DNA from: an uncultured Bacilli bacterium
GTDB lineage: Bacteria > Bacillota_I > Bacilli_A > RF39 > UBA660
DNA: 10,809 nt
Direction of reading: 5' to 3'
Assembly (NCBI GenBank): GCA_944363695.1
Contig: CALVUW010000032.1
Span: forward strand, 1 to 10,809
The notes beneath the pieces are model-generated. The model saw nothing but the letters and a program-made list of their open reading frames with translations. It had not been told where the DNA came from and searched no databases. Position 1 is the stretch's first letter. Every line of letters begins with the position of its first letter. This document shows positions 1 through 6,732 of this stretch, piece by piece. The translations under genes were made by a program, and so were the position numbers.

Positions 1-471
1 GATCTTACCTTTTTCCTCAGTCGATATATCATGTTCGGAAAAATTCTCTATAAACTGCATCCATTGATCGGCTACTTCTGTATATGACATTTTACTCTGA
101 ATAGGATCGCCCATAACACATTCATCCCATATCACTCTATCATGGGGATAGTCTCTACTACGAACTTCCTCTAACCTTTTTCCACAAGCGATACATTTAC
201 AAGTCCAATAAGTTCTTCCTTCATATCTATCTGTAAAACCATCTTCAAAATACCAGGCAGGATGAGTACATCTTTCTTGTTGGCCTACTAATATTATACC
301 TTGTAAAGTCATTGCTTCTTTAGTAGATGAATCAAGTTCTTTTTCTATACCGAGATATTTTTTCACATTATCATCTTCAAGTAGTTTTCTTCTTTGTCTA
401 ATTAGTTTTCCCCTACTTGCTTTTAACTCTAATAACTTATCTTCATATGATTTTAGTTCTTCATCAGTCAT
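1..471 (-). CDS. Unknown protein with coiled-coil start and zinc-finger-like Cys/His cluster (3' end beyond window)
   Basis: I do not recognise this protein. The reading frame is open from an ATG at 471 to the left edge (157 codons, no stop), so the C-terminus is missing. GGAGGG eight bases before the ATG supports the start. Residues 1-55 are highly charged and probably helical or coiled coil (MTDEELKSYEDKLLELK at the start). Residues 68-97 hold a possible metal site: C68-x-H70-P, then C91-x-C93-x-x-C96-G, spaced like a zinc ribbon or knuckle. After that come a charged stretch and W/D-rich residues with no membrane segment, so it is probably cytosolic. It starts 40 nt after the gpmI stop with no terminator between, so it may be co-transcribed with gpmI. 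Function is unknown; zinc binding is inferred from Cys/His spacing alone. Confidence 0.75.
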   Translation of the reverse strand, partial: MTDEELKSYEDKLLELKASRGKLIRQRRKLLEDDNVKKYLGIEKELDSSTKEAMTLQGIILVGQQERCTHPAWYFEDGFTDRYEGRTYWTCKCIACGKRLEEVRSRDYPHDRVIWDECVMGDPIQSKMSYTEVADQWMQFIENFSEHDISTEEKGKI

Positions 472-511
472 AATTAAACCCTCCTATTTATAGGATAGCT
501 TATTTAACAGT

Positions 512-2014
512 CTAAATCAAGCTGGTTCCTGTCATTTCGTCTGGTTTTTCTATATCCATATAGTTTAATATAGTAGGAGCAATATCTCCTAGTTTACCCG
601 GTTTTATTTCTTTAATGTTATGGTCTGTAATAATAAAGGGAACTGGACTCGTGGTATGAGCCGTTATTATTTCGCCTTTCTCATCTTCCATAATTTCAGC
701 ATTACCATGATCTGCTGTAATAAACATCGTAAAGTCTTTTTCAAGAGCAGCTTTATAAAGTCGTTCCATATTTTCATTAACAGCTTGTACTGCTTCTACT
801 ACTTTATCAAATTTACCGGTATGTCCTACCATATCACAGTTGGCAAAGTTTAGAATGATTAAATCATATTGATCCATAACTTCTATTAATTTATCTGTTA
901 CTTCATAAGCACTCATCGCTGGATACATATCATAAGTTGCAACATCTTTTCTTGGGATGATTATTTTATCGGTATGTGGGATATCTTTTTCTTCTCCACC
1001 ATCAAAGAAATACGTAACATGAGGATATTTACTTGCTTCAGCAATTCTTAGTATCTTCAATCCGACTGAGGCGGCATATTCTCCTAAAGTATTAGTTAGA
1101 TGCATTGGTGGAAAAGCAGGTGTAGCCATGACTGTATGCTCTGGGGTCATCATAGTTACTAGTTTTACATTTTTAAAATCAACGCGCGGGAACTCTTTAA
1201 AGTCTTTATTCGTTAGAGCAGTGAAAGTTTGAGTAATACGGTCTGGTCTAAAATTAAGCATTACCATACCATCATTTTCCTTTAAAGTCCCATCCTCTAT
1301 TAATTTAGCAGGAACAATAAATTCATCCATAATATTTTGTTTATAGGAATTTTCTATATATTCTTTATATGAATTAATGGTAGGCCCTTCTCCATGTACT
1401 AATAAATCATAATACTTCTTAGTAACATTCCACATTCTTTCTCTATCCATCGAATAATATCTACCAGAAATATCAGCTAACTTACCAAAGCCTAATTCAT
1501 TTAATTTATTAGTCAATTCATCTAAAAATTTAAGGGCAACATCAGGAAGTGTATCCCTTCCATCTAAAAAGGCATGAACATAAACATGATGAAAGTTTTC
1601 TTGTTTACATAAATCTAACATTGCAAAGAAGTGATTAATATGCGAATGAACGCCACCATCACTTAATAGACCGAATAAGTGAAGTGAAGAGTTATTTTCT
1701 TTACAGTGGTTAATGATATCTAATAAGACTTTATTTTTAAAGAAACTACCATCTTCAATCGCATGATTAATTTGCATAAGTGGCTGGTCTACCACACGAC
1801 CAGCTCCTATATTTAGGTGACCTACTTCACTATTACCCATTTGACCAGCAGGTAACCCGACCGCTTCACCACTAGCTTCTAATGTCGTATGCGGATATTG
1901 CTTCCATAAATTTATAATATTTTCTGGATTAGCAGCAATTACAGCATTTCCCTTTTTTTCTTCTCTATAACCAAAACCATCTATAATGGTTAACAATACT
2001 TTTTTCATAATCAT
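512..2014 (-). CDS. gpmI: 2,3-bisphosphoglycerate-independent phosphoglycerate mutase
   Basis: Interconverts 3- and 2-phosphoglycerate in glycolysis, in the cytosol, using two metal ions (Mn in most Firmicutes) and a phosphoserine intermediate. At 500 residues it has the usual family length. Visible motifs, counted from the ATG at 2014: IIDGFG with metal ligand D12; GNSEVGH with catalytic S62; GGVHSH near 120-125; DGRD near 151; NFRPDR near 254-259; NFANCDMVGHTG near 389-400; TADHGN near 433-438; and a late AHTTSPVPF. The usual NFANPDMVGHTG has Cys in place of Pro here. The start is ambiguous. TTG 2017 abuts AGGAAAGG and is too close; ATG 2014 sits 7 nt from AGGA; ATG 2008 (MKKVLLTII) sits 9 nt from AAGG. 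All three leave the active site intact. It starts 16 nt after the AAA ATPase stop, so transcription probably comes from the promoter at about 3342-3371. The family assignment is secure. Confidence 0.97.
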   Translation of the reverse strand: MIMKKVLLTIIDGFGYREEKKGNAVIAANPENIINLWKQYPHTTLEASGEAVGLPAGQMGNSEVGHLNIGAGRVVDQPLMQINHAIEDGSFFKNKVLLDIINHCKENNSSLHLFGLLSDGGVHSHINHFFAMLDLCKQENFHHVYVHAFLDGRDTLPDVALKFLDELTNKLNELGFGKLADISGRYYSMDRERMWNVTKKYYDLLVHGEGPTINSYKEYIENSYKQNIMDEFIVPAKLIEDGTLKENDGMVMLNFRPDRITQTFTALTNKDFKEFPRVDFKNVKLVTMMTPEHTVMATPAFPPMHLTNTLGEYAASVGLKILRIAEASKYPHVTYFFDGGEEKDIPHTDKIIIPRKDVATYDMYPAMSAYEVTDKLIEVMDQYDLIILNFANCDMVGHTGKFDKVVEAVQAVNENMERLYKAALEKDFTMFITADHGNAEIMEDEKGEIITAHTTSPVPFIITDHNIKEIKPGKLGDIAPTILNYMDIEKPDEMTGTSLI

Positions 2015-2030
2015 CAACCTTTCCTGATCG

Positions 2031-3308
2031 CTAGTATATCAAATTATTTAAGCAGAAAATAGCATAAATTGGAAGATAGTGTACACCTTTTCGATTCGTA
2101 AAGTTATTTTCAGTGATTCGATAGGCATCTTCTACTGGATAACGTTTCATAAATACGGATAAGCTTTTCACTTTTGAACCAGTTTTGGTGGCAATTTCAA
2201 TTGGTATCACTCTTCCCATTCGATTTTGAATGACAAAATTAACTTCTGCTTTTCCTTCTGATTGATAATAATAAAGTGAATAACCGGCTTCCATTAACGT
2301 ATGAGCAATATGATTTTCATATAAAGCTAACTTTATGTTCTCATCTGCTAGTAATTTTTGTTTCGTTAAATGATAACGGCAGCTAAGTAAACCATCATCT
2401 GGATAATATAGTTTAAAACTGTCTATCTCACGACAACTAGATAAGGGCGATTTAATCGTAGTAATTTTATAACTTCTATATAATAACTGATTACTAACTA
2501 AATATTGAATCACACTTTCATATTCTTTTGCTCGTTTACCAAAGCCAAGTAGACCATACTGAAATTTTTTGTTATCTTTATATAGCTGCTGACAAATACT
2601 ATCTACAACTTCTATCCCCCTTGGAATATCAATTAAATTTTGTGTTCTTGTCAGTTCTGCTTTATATAAATCAAAAATACGTTCCTGAATACTACGCTGA
2701 TAAGCAATGGCCTCACCATTAACATAAGAACATACCACTTCTGGTAGACCACCTGTTAATAAGTAATCATAAAATAAGGATAGCGCTTTCGTATGTACGG
2801 CACAACTTTTCTGGTTATCAAAAGCATAGCGGATTTTTTCTGCTACTTCTTTTTGATGACAAGCCCATAAGAACTCTTCAAAATCCATTTCATTCATTAA
2901 CTTATATTGTAATTCCTCACCACGATATTTGATAATATCTTCCTTACTAGAAGCAATGGCGATAACATGATAATTATTTTGGACATAACCAAATGATTTA
3001 ATACCTTTCACAATATCTTCTTCACCGACATTATCAAAAATAAGAAGCGTATTTTCTGGCTCAATTTCCACTTCACATAATTCACTTAAAAGGGGTACTA
3101 ATCTTTCTAAAGAACGAACTCTTTTAAAGATATCTTTCAAGGCTGTATTATCAATGGTATTAAAATAAGCTATTTTTTGATAATGATTTTGACCGAATTC
3201 AACGACGCTATAAGTTTTACCAACTTGGCGGGATCCAAAAACTAATAGCGGTTTTCGAATCAAGTCTGTTTTCCATTTTAAAAAGAATTTAGTGATTTTT
3301 CGTTCCAT
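2031..3308 (-). CDS. AAA_14/DUF4143-type ATPase with altered Walker B and nuclease-like motifs
   Basis: The architecture fits the AAA_14 + DUF4143 family, common in gut anaerobes and mostly of unknown role. Order of elements: N-terminal helix; Walker A GSRQVGKT at 25-32; Walker-B-like strand LLIFDN at 88-93; MDFEEFLWA near 141-149 (family-typical LDFEEFLWA); LLTGGLPEVV near 183-192; a winged-helix-like middle around 228-283; and a C-terminal PD-(D/E)XK-like core with AEVNFVIQ (354-361) and IPIEIA (368-373). Relatives usually show DE after the Walker B strand, EVDFV, and IEVK. Here N93, N357 and A373 replace the expected E, D and K, so ATPase turnover and any nuclease activity may be weakened or lost. 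The length (425) is normal and there is no frameshift. The ATG at 3308 has GAGGTGA nine bases upstream and a consensus promoter ahead of it. No membrane segment. A DNA-binding or ATP-sensing role is conjecture. Confidence 0.85.
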   Translation of the reverse strand: MERKITKFFLKWKTDLIRKPLLVFGSRQVGKTYSVVEFGQNHYQKIAYFNTIDNTALKDIFKRVRSLERLVPLLSELCEVEIEPENTLLIFDNVGEEDIVKGIKSFGYVQNNYHVIAIASSKEDIIKYRGEELQYKLMNEMDFEEFLWACHQKEVAEKIRYAFDNQKSCAVHTKALSLFYDYLLTGGLPEVVCSYVNGEAIAYQRSIQERIFDLYKAELTRTQNLIDIPRGIEVVDSICQQLYKDNKKFQYGLLGFGKRAKEYESVIQYLVSNQLLYRSYKITTIKSPLSSCREIDSFKLYYPDDGLLSCRYHLTKQKLLADENIKLALYENHIAHTLMEAGYSLYYYQSEGKAEVNFVIQNRMGRVIPIEIATKTGSKVKSLSVFMKRYPVEDAYRITENNFTNRKGVHYLPIYAIFCLNNLIY

Positions 3309-3341
3309 AAATTGTACTCACCTCACACATTTTATAAATTA

Positions 3342-3371
3342 AGTATAGTTTAATAACCATATCTTTGTCAA
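3342..3371 (-). promoter_or_regulatory. Consensus sigma-A promoter for the AAA ATPase-gpmI unit
   Basis: On the minus strand, a perfect -35 TTGACA (3371-3366) is followed by an 18-nt spacer and a -10 TATACT (3347-3342). The predicted start of transcription is near 3335, which gives a leader of about 27 nt that includes the GAGGTGA ribosome binding site. It lies just downstream of the weak spo0A terminator. It is the best promoter match I found in the window. Confidence 0.8.
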
Positions 3372-3393
3372 GTTTACTTTCTTAAAAGGCAAA

Positions 3394-3420
3394 ATAAAAA
3401 AGACTACTACTGCTTGTCTT
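3394..3420 (-). terminator. Weak intrinsic terminator after spo0A
   Basis: Shortly after the spo0A stop, the minus strand reads AAGAC, an 11-nt spacer, GTCTT, then a run of T and TATTTT. The 5-bp stem is short and the loop is long, so termination may be partial. The position between spo0A and a new consensus promoter supports the call. Confidence 0.45.
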
Positions 3421-3428
3421 AGCTTATA

Positions 3429-4205
3429 CTACATCCGAATGGCATCTTGATGAAACTCTAACCGCAATTTATCTGCTACTGTTACAATAAATTCTGAGTT
3501 AGTTGGCTTTGCTTTATCAATGTCGACACTATGACCGAAGATTTCTTCCATCAATTGCCAGTTACCACGATTCCAACTGACCTCAATTGCATGACGAATA
3601 GCTCTCTCTACCCGTGATACGGTTGTATCAAATTTTTCAGCAATATCAGGATATAATTCTTTTGTAATACCACCGATTACTTCTGGCCTTTCAAATAAAA
3701 CCGTAATACCTTCACGAATATATTGATATCCTTTAATATGTGAAGGAACTCCTAATTCATGCAATATTTTGGTAATTGATACTTGCAAATTATTATATTG
3801 AACATCAATCGTTTTATTTTGATAACTAGATTCTCCATTACATTCTAAAATTCTTTTTTCTAATTCACTTAGTTCAAATGGTTTTAAAATAAAGTAACTA
3901 ATACCAAGTTCACTTGCTTGCCTAATGACATCTTGGGTATTAAATGAAGTTAACACGATGATTTTCTTATTCATATGTTTAGCATGAATTTCTTGTAATA
4001 CTTGCATACCATCTTTTTTCGGCATAATGAGATCTAGTACAATCACATCATATTGATCTTGTTTTTCTTCAATTAATTTCATTCCTTCTATTCCATCATG
4101 TGCCACTAAGGAAACGGTGATGTTCGCATTATCTGCAAAGTATTCTTCAATCATTTTGACAAGTTCTATATTGTCATCAATGACTAATACGTTGGTCTTT
4201 TTCAT
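3429..4205 (-). CDS. spo0A: Sporulation/stationary-phase master response regulator Spo0A
   Basis: Phosphorelay-controlled transcription factor that starts sporulation and related stationary-phase programmes. Its DNA site is the 0A box TGTCGAA. N-terminal receiver domain, residues about 5-120: acidic pocket D10/D11, phosphoacceptor D58 in VIVLDLIMPKKDG, switch residue T86, and K108 in ILKPF. C-terminal Spo0A domain, about 145-258: HELGVPSHIKGYQYIREG, ITKELYPDIAEKF, the recognition helix with SRVERAIRHAIEVSWNRGN, and KPTNSEFI/VADKLRLEF, nearly matching the Bacillus protein. The start is ATG 4205 (258 residues) because AAGGAGA sits just upstream. The in-frame ATG at 4220 has no ribosome binding site and would place that SD inside the coding region. 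It has its own promoter-like sequence and a perfect 0A box upstream, which suggests autoregulation. Its neighbours are glycolytic and unknown genes rather than spoIVB, its usual partner. Confidence 0.97.
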   Translation of the reverse strand: MKKTNVLVIDDNIELVKMIEEYFADNANITVSLVAHDGIEGMKLIEEKQDQYDVIVLDLIMPKKDGMQVLQEIHAKHMNKKIIVLTSFNTQDVIRQASELGISYFILKPFELSELEKRILECNGESSYQNKTIDVQYNNLQVSITKILHELGVPSHIKGYQYIREGITVLFERPEVIGGITKELYPDIAEKFDTTVSRVERAIRHAIEVSWNRGNWQLMEEIFGHSVDIDKAKPTNSEFIVTVADKLRLEFHQDAIRM

Positions 4206-4238
4206 TTTCTCTCCTTCCATATACTACCACGCATCTTC

Positions 4239-4244
4239 ATTATA
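4239..4244 (-). promoter_or_regulatory. -10 element of a likely spo0A promoter
   Basis: TATAAT on the minus strand lies 34 bases before the spo0A ATG at 4205, with transcription expected to start near 4232. At 16-18 nt upstream I see only poor -35 matches (such as TATCTA), as would fit a promoter needing an activator. The terminator of the previous operon ends just upstream, so spo0A needs its own promoter. Confidence 0.5.
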
Positions 4245-4271
4245 TAACAAATAACGATAAATAGATAGAGC

Positions 4272-4300
4272 AAAAAAAAAGAGATTTTGTCGAAACTCTA
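4272..4300 (-). terminator. Intrinsic terminator ending the pgk-to-unknown operon
   Basis: On the minus strand the stop codon TAG runs directly into the hairpin: AGAGTTT, a short loop, then AAA-T-CTCT (one bulged T), followed by nine T. The short stem with a long T-run fits Rho-independent termination. It separates the glycolytic/lipid operon from spo0A. Confidence 0.7.
4288..4294 (+). promoter_or_regulatory. Putative Spo0A-binding 0A box
   Basis: TGTCGAA, the exact 0A-box consensus, sits in the extended context TTTTGTCGAAA on the plus strand (TTTCGACAAAA on the coding strand). It is 83 nt upstream of the spo0A start and centred about 59 nt upstream of the start of transcription inferred from the TATAAT. 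I saw no second exact copy in the window. It overlaps the loop and inner stem of the upstream terminator. Spo0A autoregulation through 0A boxes is established in Bacillus; here it is inferred. Confidence 0.5.
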
Positions 4301-4801
4301 TTTTTGTTTTTGGAATACTTTAGGTACTTCTAATACTGGTAAGTTAGCAGATATTTCATAATTTATAATTCCCTCATCTTCTACTACAGTAAACTGCAGA
4401 TGATCAGCGACTGCTAATTCTTGCACATAAGATGGACGAATAAATAAGTAGTTAGCTTTTGTATCTTCATAGCCATCATAAATAGCGATGATAGGATCAG
4501 CTTTTATATTTAATAAATCTGCATAATTACGACGAGTTATAGCAGAAGTATTTGTTGAAAAACTGTTAATCCAGGAAAGTAAAACTTCCTCAAATGCAAT
4601 ACCTTCTAATTCATTGCTGAAAGTTTCATAAAGATTAGCATCTAATACATTCTTCCTGGCCTGTTCGCTAAGAATTTTCTCCATATGACTATAAAAGAAA
4701 GCACTTTGATTTTTTAGAGCAGTTTCTATATCATTAAGAAATGTAATAGTCTGTTCTATACTCTTTTCTCTAACTGCAATTAATGCTTCTAAATCTGGCA
4801 T
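4298..4801 (-). CDS. Unknown 167-residue cytosolic protein following tpiA
   Basis: I do not recognise a family. The ATG at 4801 has an excellent AAGGAGG six bases upstream, and the gene starts 22 nt after the tpiA stop, so it is almost certainly real and co-transcribed. Residues 1-85 look helical and charged (LEALIAVREKSIEQTITFL; LKNQSAFFYSHMEKIL), while residues 100-160 look strand-rich (DPIIAIYDGYED, NYLFIRPSYVQEL, LQFTVVEDEGIINYEIS). There is no signal peptide, membrane segment, Cys residue or recognisable catalytic motif. It is the last gene before the operon terminator, and its stop codon forms part of that hairpin. A structural or regulatory partner of its neighbours is possible, but nothing in the sequence says which. 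Confidence 0.8.
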   Translation of the reverse strand: MPDLEALIAVREKSIEQTITFLNDIETALKNQSAFFYSHMEKILSEQARKNVLDANLYETFSNELEGIAFEEVLLSWINSFSTNTSAITRRNYADLLNIKADPIIAIYDGYEDTKANYLFIRPSYVQELAVADHLQFTVVEDEGIINYEISANLPVLEVPKVFQKQK

Positions 4802-4823
4802 CTGATTCCTCCTTATTGAATGA

Positions 4824-5504
4824 TTATAATTGTTCTAATATCCTTTGTAAAGCCTCAAGATCAATGGATATACTGCCTAATAATAAACCATCTATACTGT
4901 TAAGAGAAGCAAATTCTCCAACATTTTTGTCATTAACACTACCACCATAAAGAATTCTTTTATGATAGGTATCTTTTAGTTTGGTCGTCACCTGTTCAAC
5001 TTCTTCTTTAGAAGGAACGATTCCCGTTCCAATCGCAAAGATTGGTTCATAAGCAATGATAAATTCTTTATCTTTATCAATATCACGTAAAAGAAAATCT
5101 AGATTCTGTAGTATTTTTTCTATATACTTTCCTTGTTCATGTTCTTCTTTGGTCTCACCAATGCAAATAATAGGAATTAATTGATTATGAATGGCTTGTT
5201 CTAACTTTTTCTTACTCATCTCTAGGGTTTCGTTCATCTTTATAAGACGTTCACTATGATTAATCAAAACATAAGATACGCCCATCTCTAAAAGAGTAGA
5301 GGCTGCTATTTCACCAGTATAAGCTCCTAAAGGATAACAACTGACATCTTGTGCCCCCAAGTTATTACCGGCAAATAAGGAAAGGTAACAACTATTAGGA
5401 CAAACAATTAAGTTATGGGTTGTTGTTAATTGAGACAATGTTTTGACATAGATACAGGCTTTGCTATACGATAAATAATTTTTATGATTTAGAACGACGA
5501 GCAT
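4824..5504 (-). CDS. tpiA: Triosephosphate isomerase, short and divergent
   Basis: Interconverts dihydroxyacetone phosphate and glyceraldehyde 3-phosphate in the cytosol, linking the two triose branches of glycolysis. Catalytic residues are present: N6 and K8 in LNHKNY, H83 and E85 in INHSER, the base E153 in AYEPIFAIGTG (typical AYEPVWAIGTG), and LYGGSV near 185-190. GAQD and GAYTGE are also conserved. It is odd in three ways. It has 226 residues against about 250 in most bacteria. NHKNY replaces the usual NWKMN. The phosphate-binding VGGASL near the end reads LLGSIS. I chose ATG 5504, seven bases after AAGGAG; GTG 5507 would leave only four. The gene overlaps the end of the glycosyltransferase by 23 nt, so the two are probably translationally coupled. 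The assignment is secure at family level; full catalytic competence is inferred. Confidence 0.93.
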   Translation of the reverse strand: MLVVLNHKNYLSYSKACIYVKTLSQLTTTHNLIVCPNSCYLSLFAGNNLGAQDVSCYPLGAYTGEIAASTLLEMGVSYVLINHSERLIKMNETLEMSKKKLEQAIHNQLIPIICIGETKEEHEQGKYIEKILQNLDFLLRDIDKDKEFIIAYEPIFAIGTGIVPSKEEVEQVTTKLKDTYHKRILYGGSVNDKNVGEFASLNSIDGLLLGSISIDLEALQRILEQL

Positions 5505-6732
5505 CACGAAACTCCTTCCATTTATTTGCTATCTTAGAGATGAAACCATATTTATTTTTGTTTTTATTTTCAATCGCACGTTTATATACTAATAAAACAT
5601 TATCTGCAAACTGAGAAGCACTACAGTGTTCAGACTGAATAACCGCTTGTCTTGATAATTGTAATCGTAAATTTTCATCTTGATAAAGTTTTAATAACAA
5701 GTCTTCACACTCCTGCTGATCTTTAAAAAATAAACCGTTTAGGCCATCACACACTAAAGTTCTAAAGGCAACATCATCAATGACCACAGCCGGCAAGCCC
5801 CCAGCCATTGCTTCGGTTACAGTTAGTCCTTGGGTTTCTGTTTTAGATGCTGAAACATAAACATGACCTAACTGATAATAACAAGGTATCTGATCCCACG
5901 CTACCTTACCAGTAAAGATAATACAGTCTTCACAATGAATGTCTTTCACATATTGTTCATACTTTTCTTTATCCGGTCCATCACCAATAATAAATAATTT
6001 AATATTTGGAATTTTATCTTTTAAATGACAAACCGCATCCATAACAAAGGGCATATTTTTCTCTTCAGCAACTCTTCCCACCACAATAATACCAAAATAT
6101 TTTCGTCTTAAATGATACTTTTTCTTTAAGGCTTCTACTTCTTTTTTATTGACATTCTCTTTGAAAAAACGTTCTACTTCAATTCCAGTAGGAACAATAT
6201 GAATATTTCTTTCTACATTATATTTTTCTTTGAATAGATTATAAGCCTTCACTGTTGGCACAATTAATTCTGTAATCGTTTTATCACAGTAGAATTTCGT
6301 TAAATATTCTACTAATTTTTTACTAGATTTATTAAAATGGCCTTTAGTAATATAATGAACATAATCTTCATACATCGTATGATAGGTATGAACAATTGGA
6401 ATATTATATTGCTTTGCTAATAACCTAGCAAAAGTTCCAATGGCAAATTCTGTTTGTGAATGAATGACATCTAAATTCCATTTTTTAATAATGTTTACGG
6501 CTTGTAATGGATAGATACTCGTTAATCTAGCATCATAGATTCCTGTTGGAATACCAGGAATTTCTAGGATTCGTTCTTGTTCTTTATAATTATAATGATA
6601 GTCTTTTAAATTAGCAGTAACGATATAGACGATATGTCCTTTTTTCTCTAGTGCATTCTTTAACATTTTAATACTAGTAACTAAGCCACTTACATAAGGC
6701 TCATATGTTTCTGTAAAAATGCCAATTCTCAT
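5482..6732 (-). CDS. Family-4 glycosyltransferase, probable 1,2-diacylglycerol 3-glucosyltransferase
   Basis: Probably transfers glucose from UDP-glucose to diacylglycerol on the inner face of the membrane, making a glycolipid used in the bilayer or as lipoteichoic acid anchor. It has a GT-B fold: the N-terminal acceptor domain starts MRIGIFTETYEPYVSG and carries VHTYHTMYEDYVHYI near 114-128, a stretch I associate with diacylglycerol glucosyltransferases. The C-terminal donor domain has VVGRVAEEKN near 217-226, LFIIGDGPD near 246-254, and the E-x7-E pair E299/E307 in ETQGLTVTEAMAGGLP. A basic tail from about 388 to 416 (KNKNKYGFISKIANKWKEF) may bind the membrane. The ATG at 6732 overlaps the flippase stop in ATGA and has a GGAGGG site. 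Substrate choice rests on remembered motif resemblance plus the neighbouring membrane protein; another lipid- or polyprenyl-linked acceptor remains possible. Confidence 0.85.
   Translation of the reverse strand: MRIGIFTETYEPYVSGLVTSIKMLKNALEKKGHIVYIVTANLKDYHYNYKEQERILEIPGIPTGIYDARLTSIYPLQAVNIIKKWNLDVIHSQTEFAIGTFARLLAKQYNIPIVHTYHTMYEDYVHYITKGHFNKSSKKLVEYLTKFYCDKTITELIVPTVKAYNLFKEKYNVERNIHIVPTGIEVERFFKENVNKKEVEALKKKYHLRRKYFGIIVVGRVAEEKNMPFVMDAVCHLKDKIPNIKLFIIGDGPDKEKYEQYVKDIHCEDCIIFTGKVAWDQIPCYYQLGHVYVSASKTETQGLTVTEAMAGGLPAVVIDDVAFRTLVCDGLNGLFFKDQQECEDLLLKLYQDENLRLQLSRQAVIQSEHCSASQFADNVLLVYKRAIENKNKNKYGFISKIANKWKEFRDARRSKS

Noticed and set aside
620..853. Plus-strand open frame of 77 codons
   Set aside because: Antisense to the conserved C-terminal part of gpmI, no ribosome binding site and no recognisable protein; a shadow frame.
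2528..2722. Plus-strand open frame of 64 codons
   Set aside because: Antisense to the middle of the AAA/DUF4143 gene, without SD or family resemblance.
3309..3428. Possible riboswitch or attenuator before the AAA gene
   Set aside because: The leader after the mapped-by-eye promoter is only about 27 nt, and the only hairpin lies upstream of the promoter.
4206..4220. Upstream ATG start for spo0A at 4220
   Set aside because: It has no SD, would lie only about 12 nt from the inferred transcription start, and its first codons are the AAGGAGA site that serves ATG 4205.
5505..5507. GTG start for tpiA at 5507
   Set aside because: Only four bases from AAGGAG, while ATG 5504 is at seven and matches the family's beginning.
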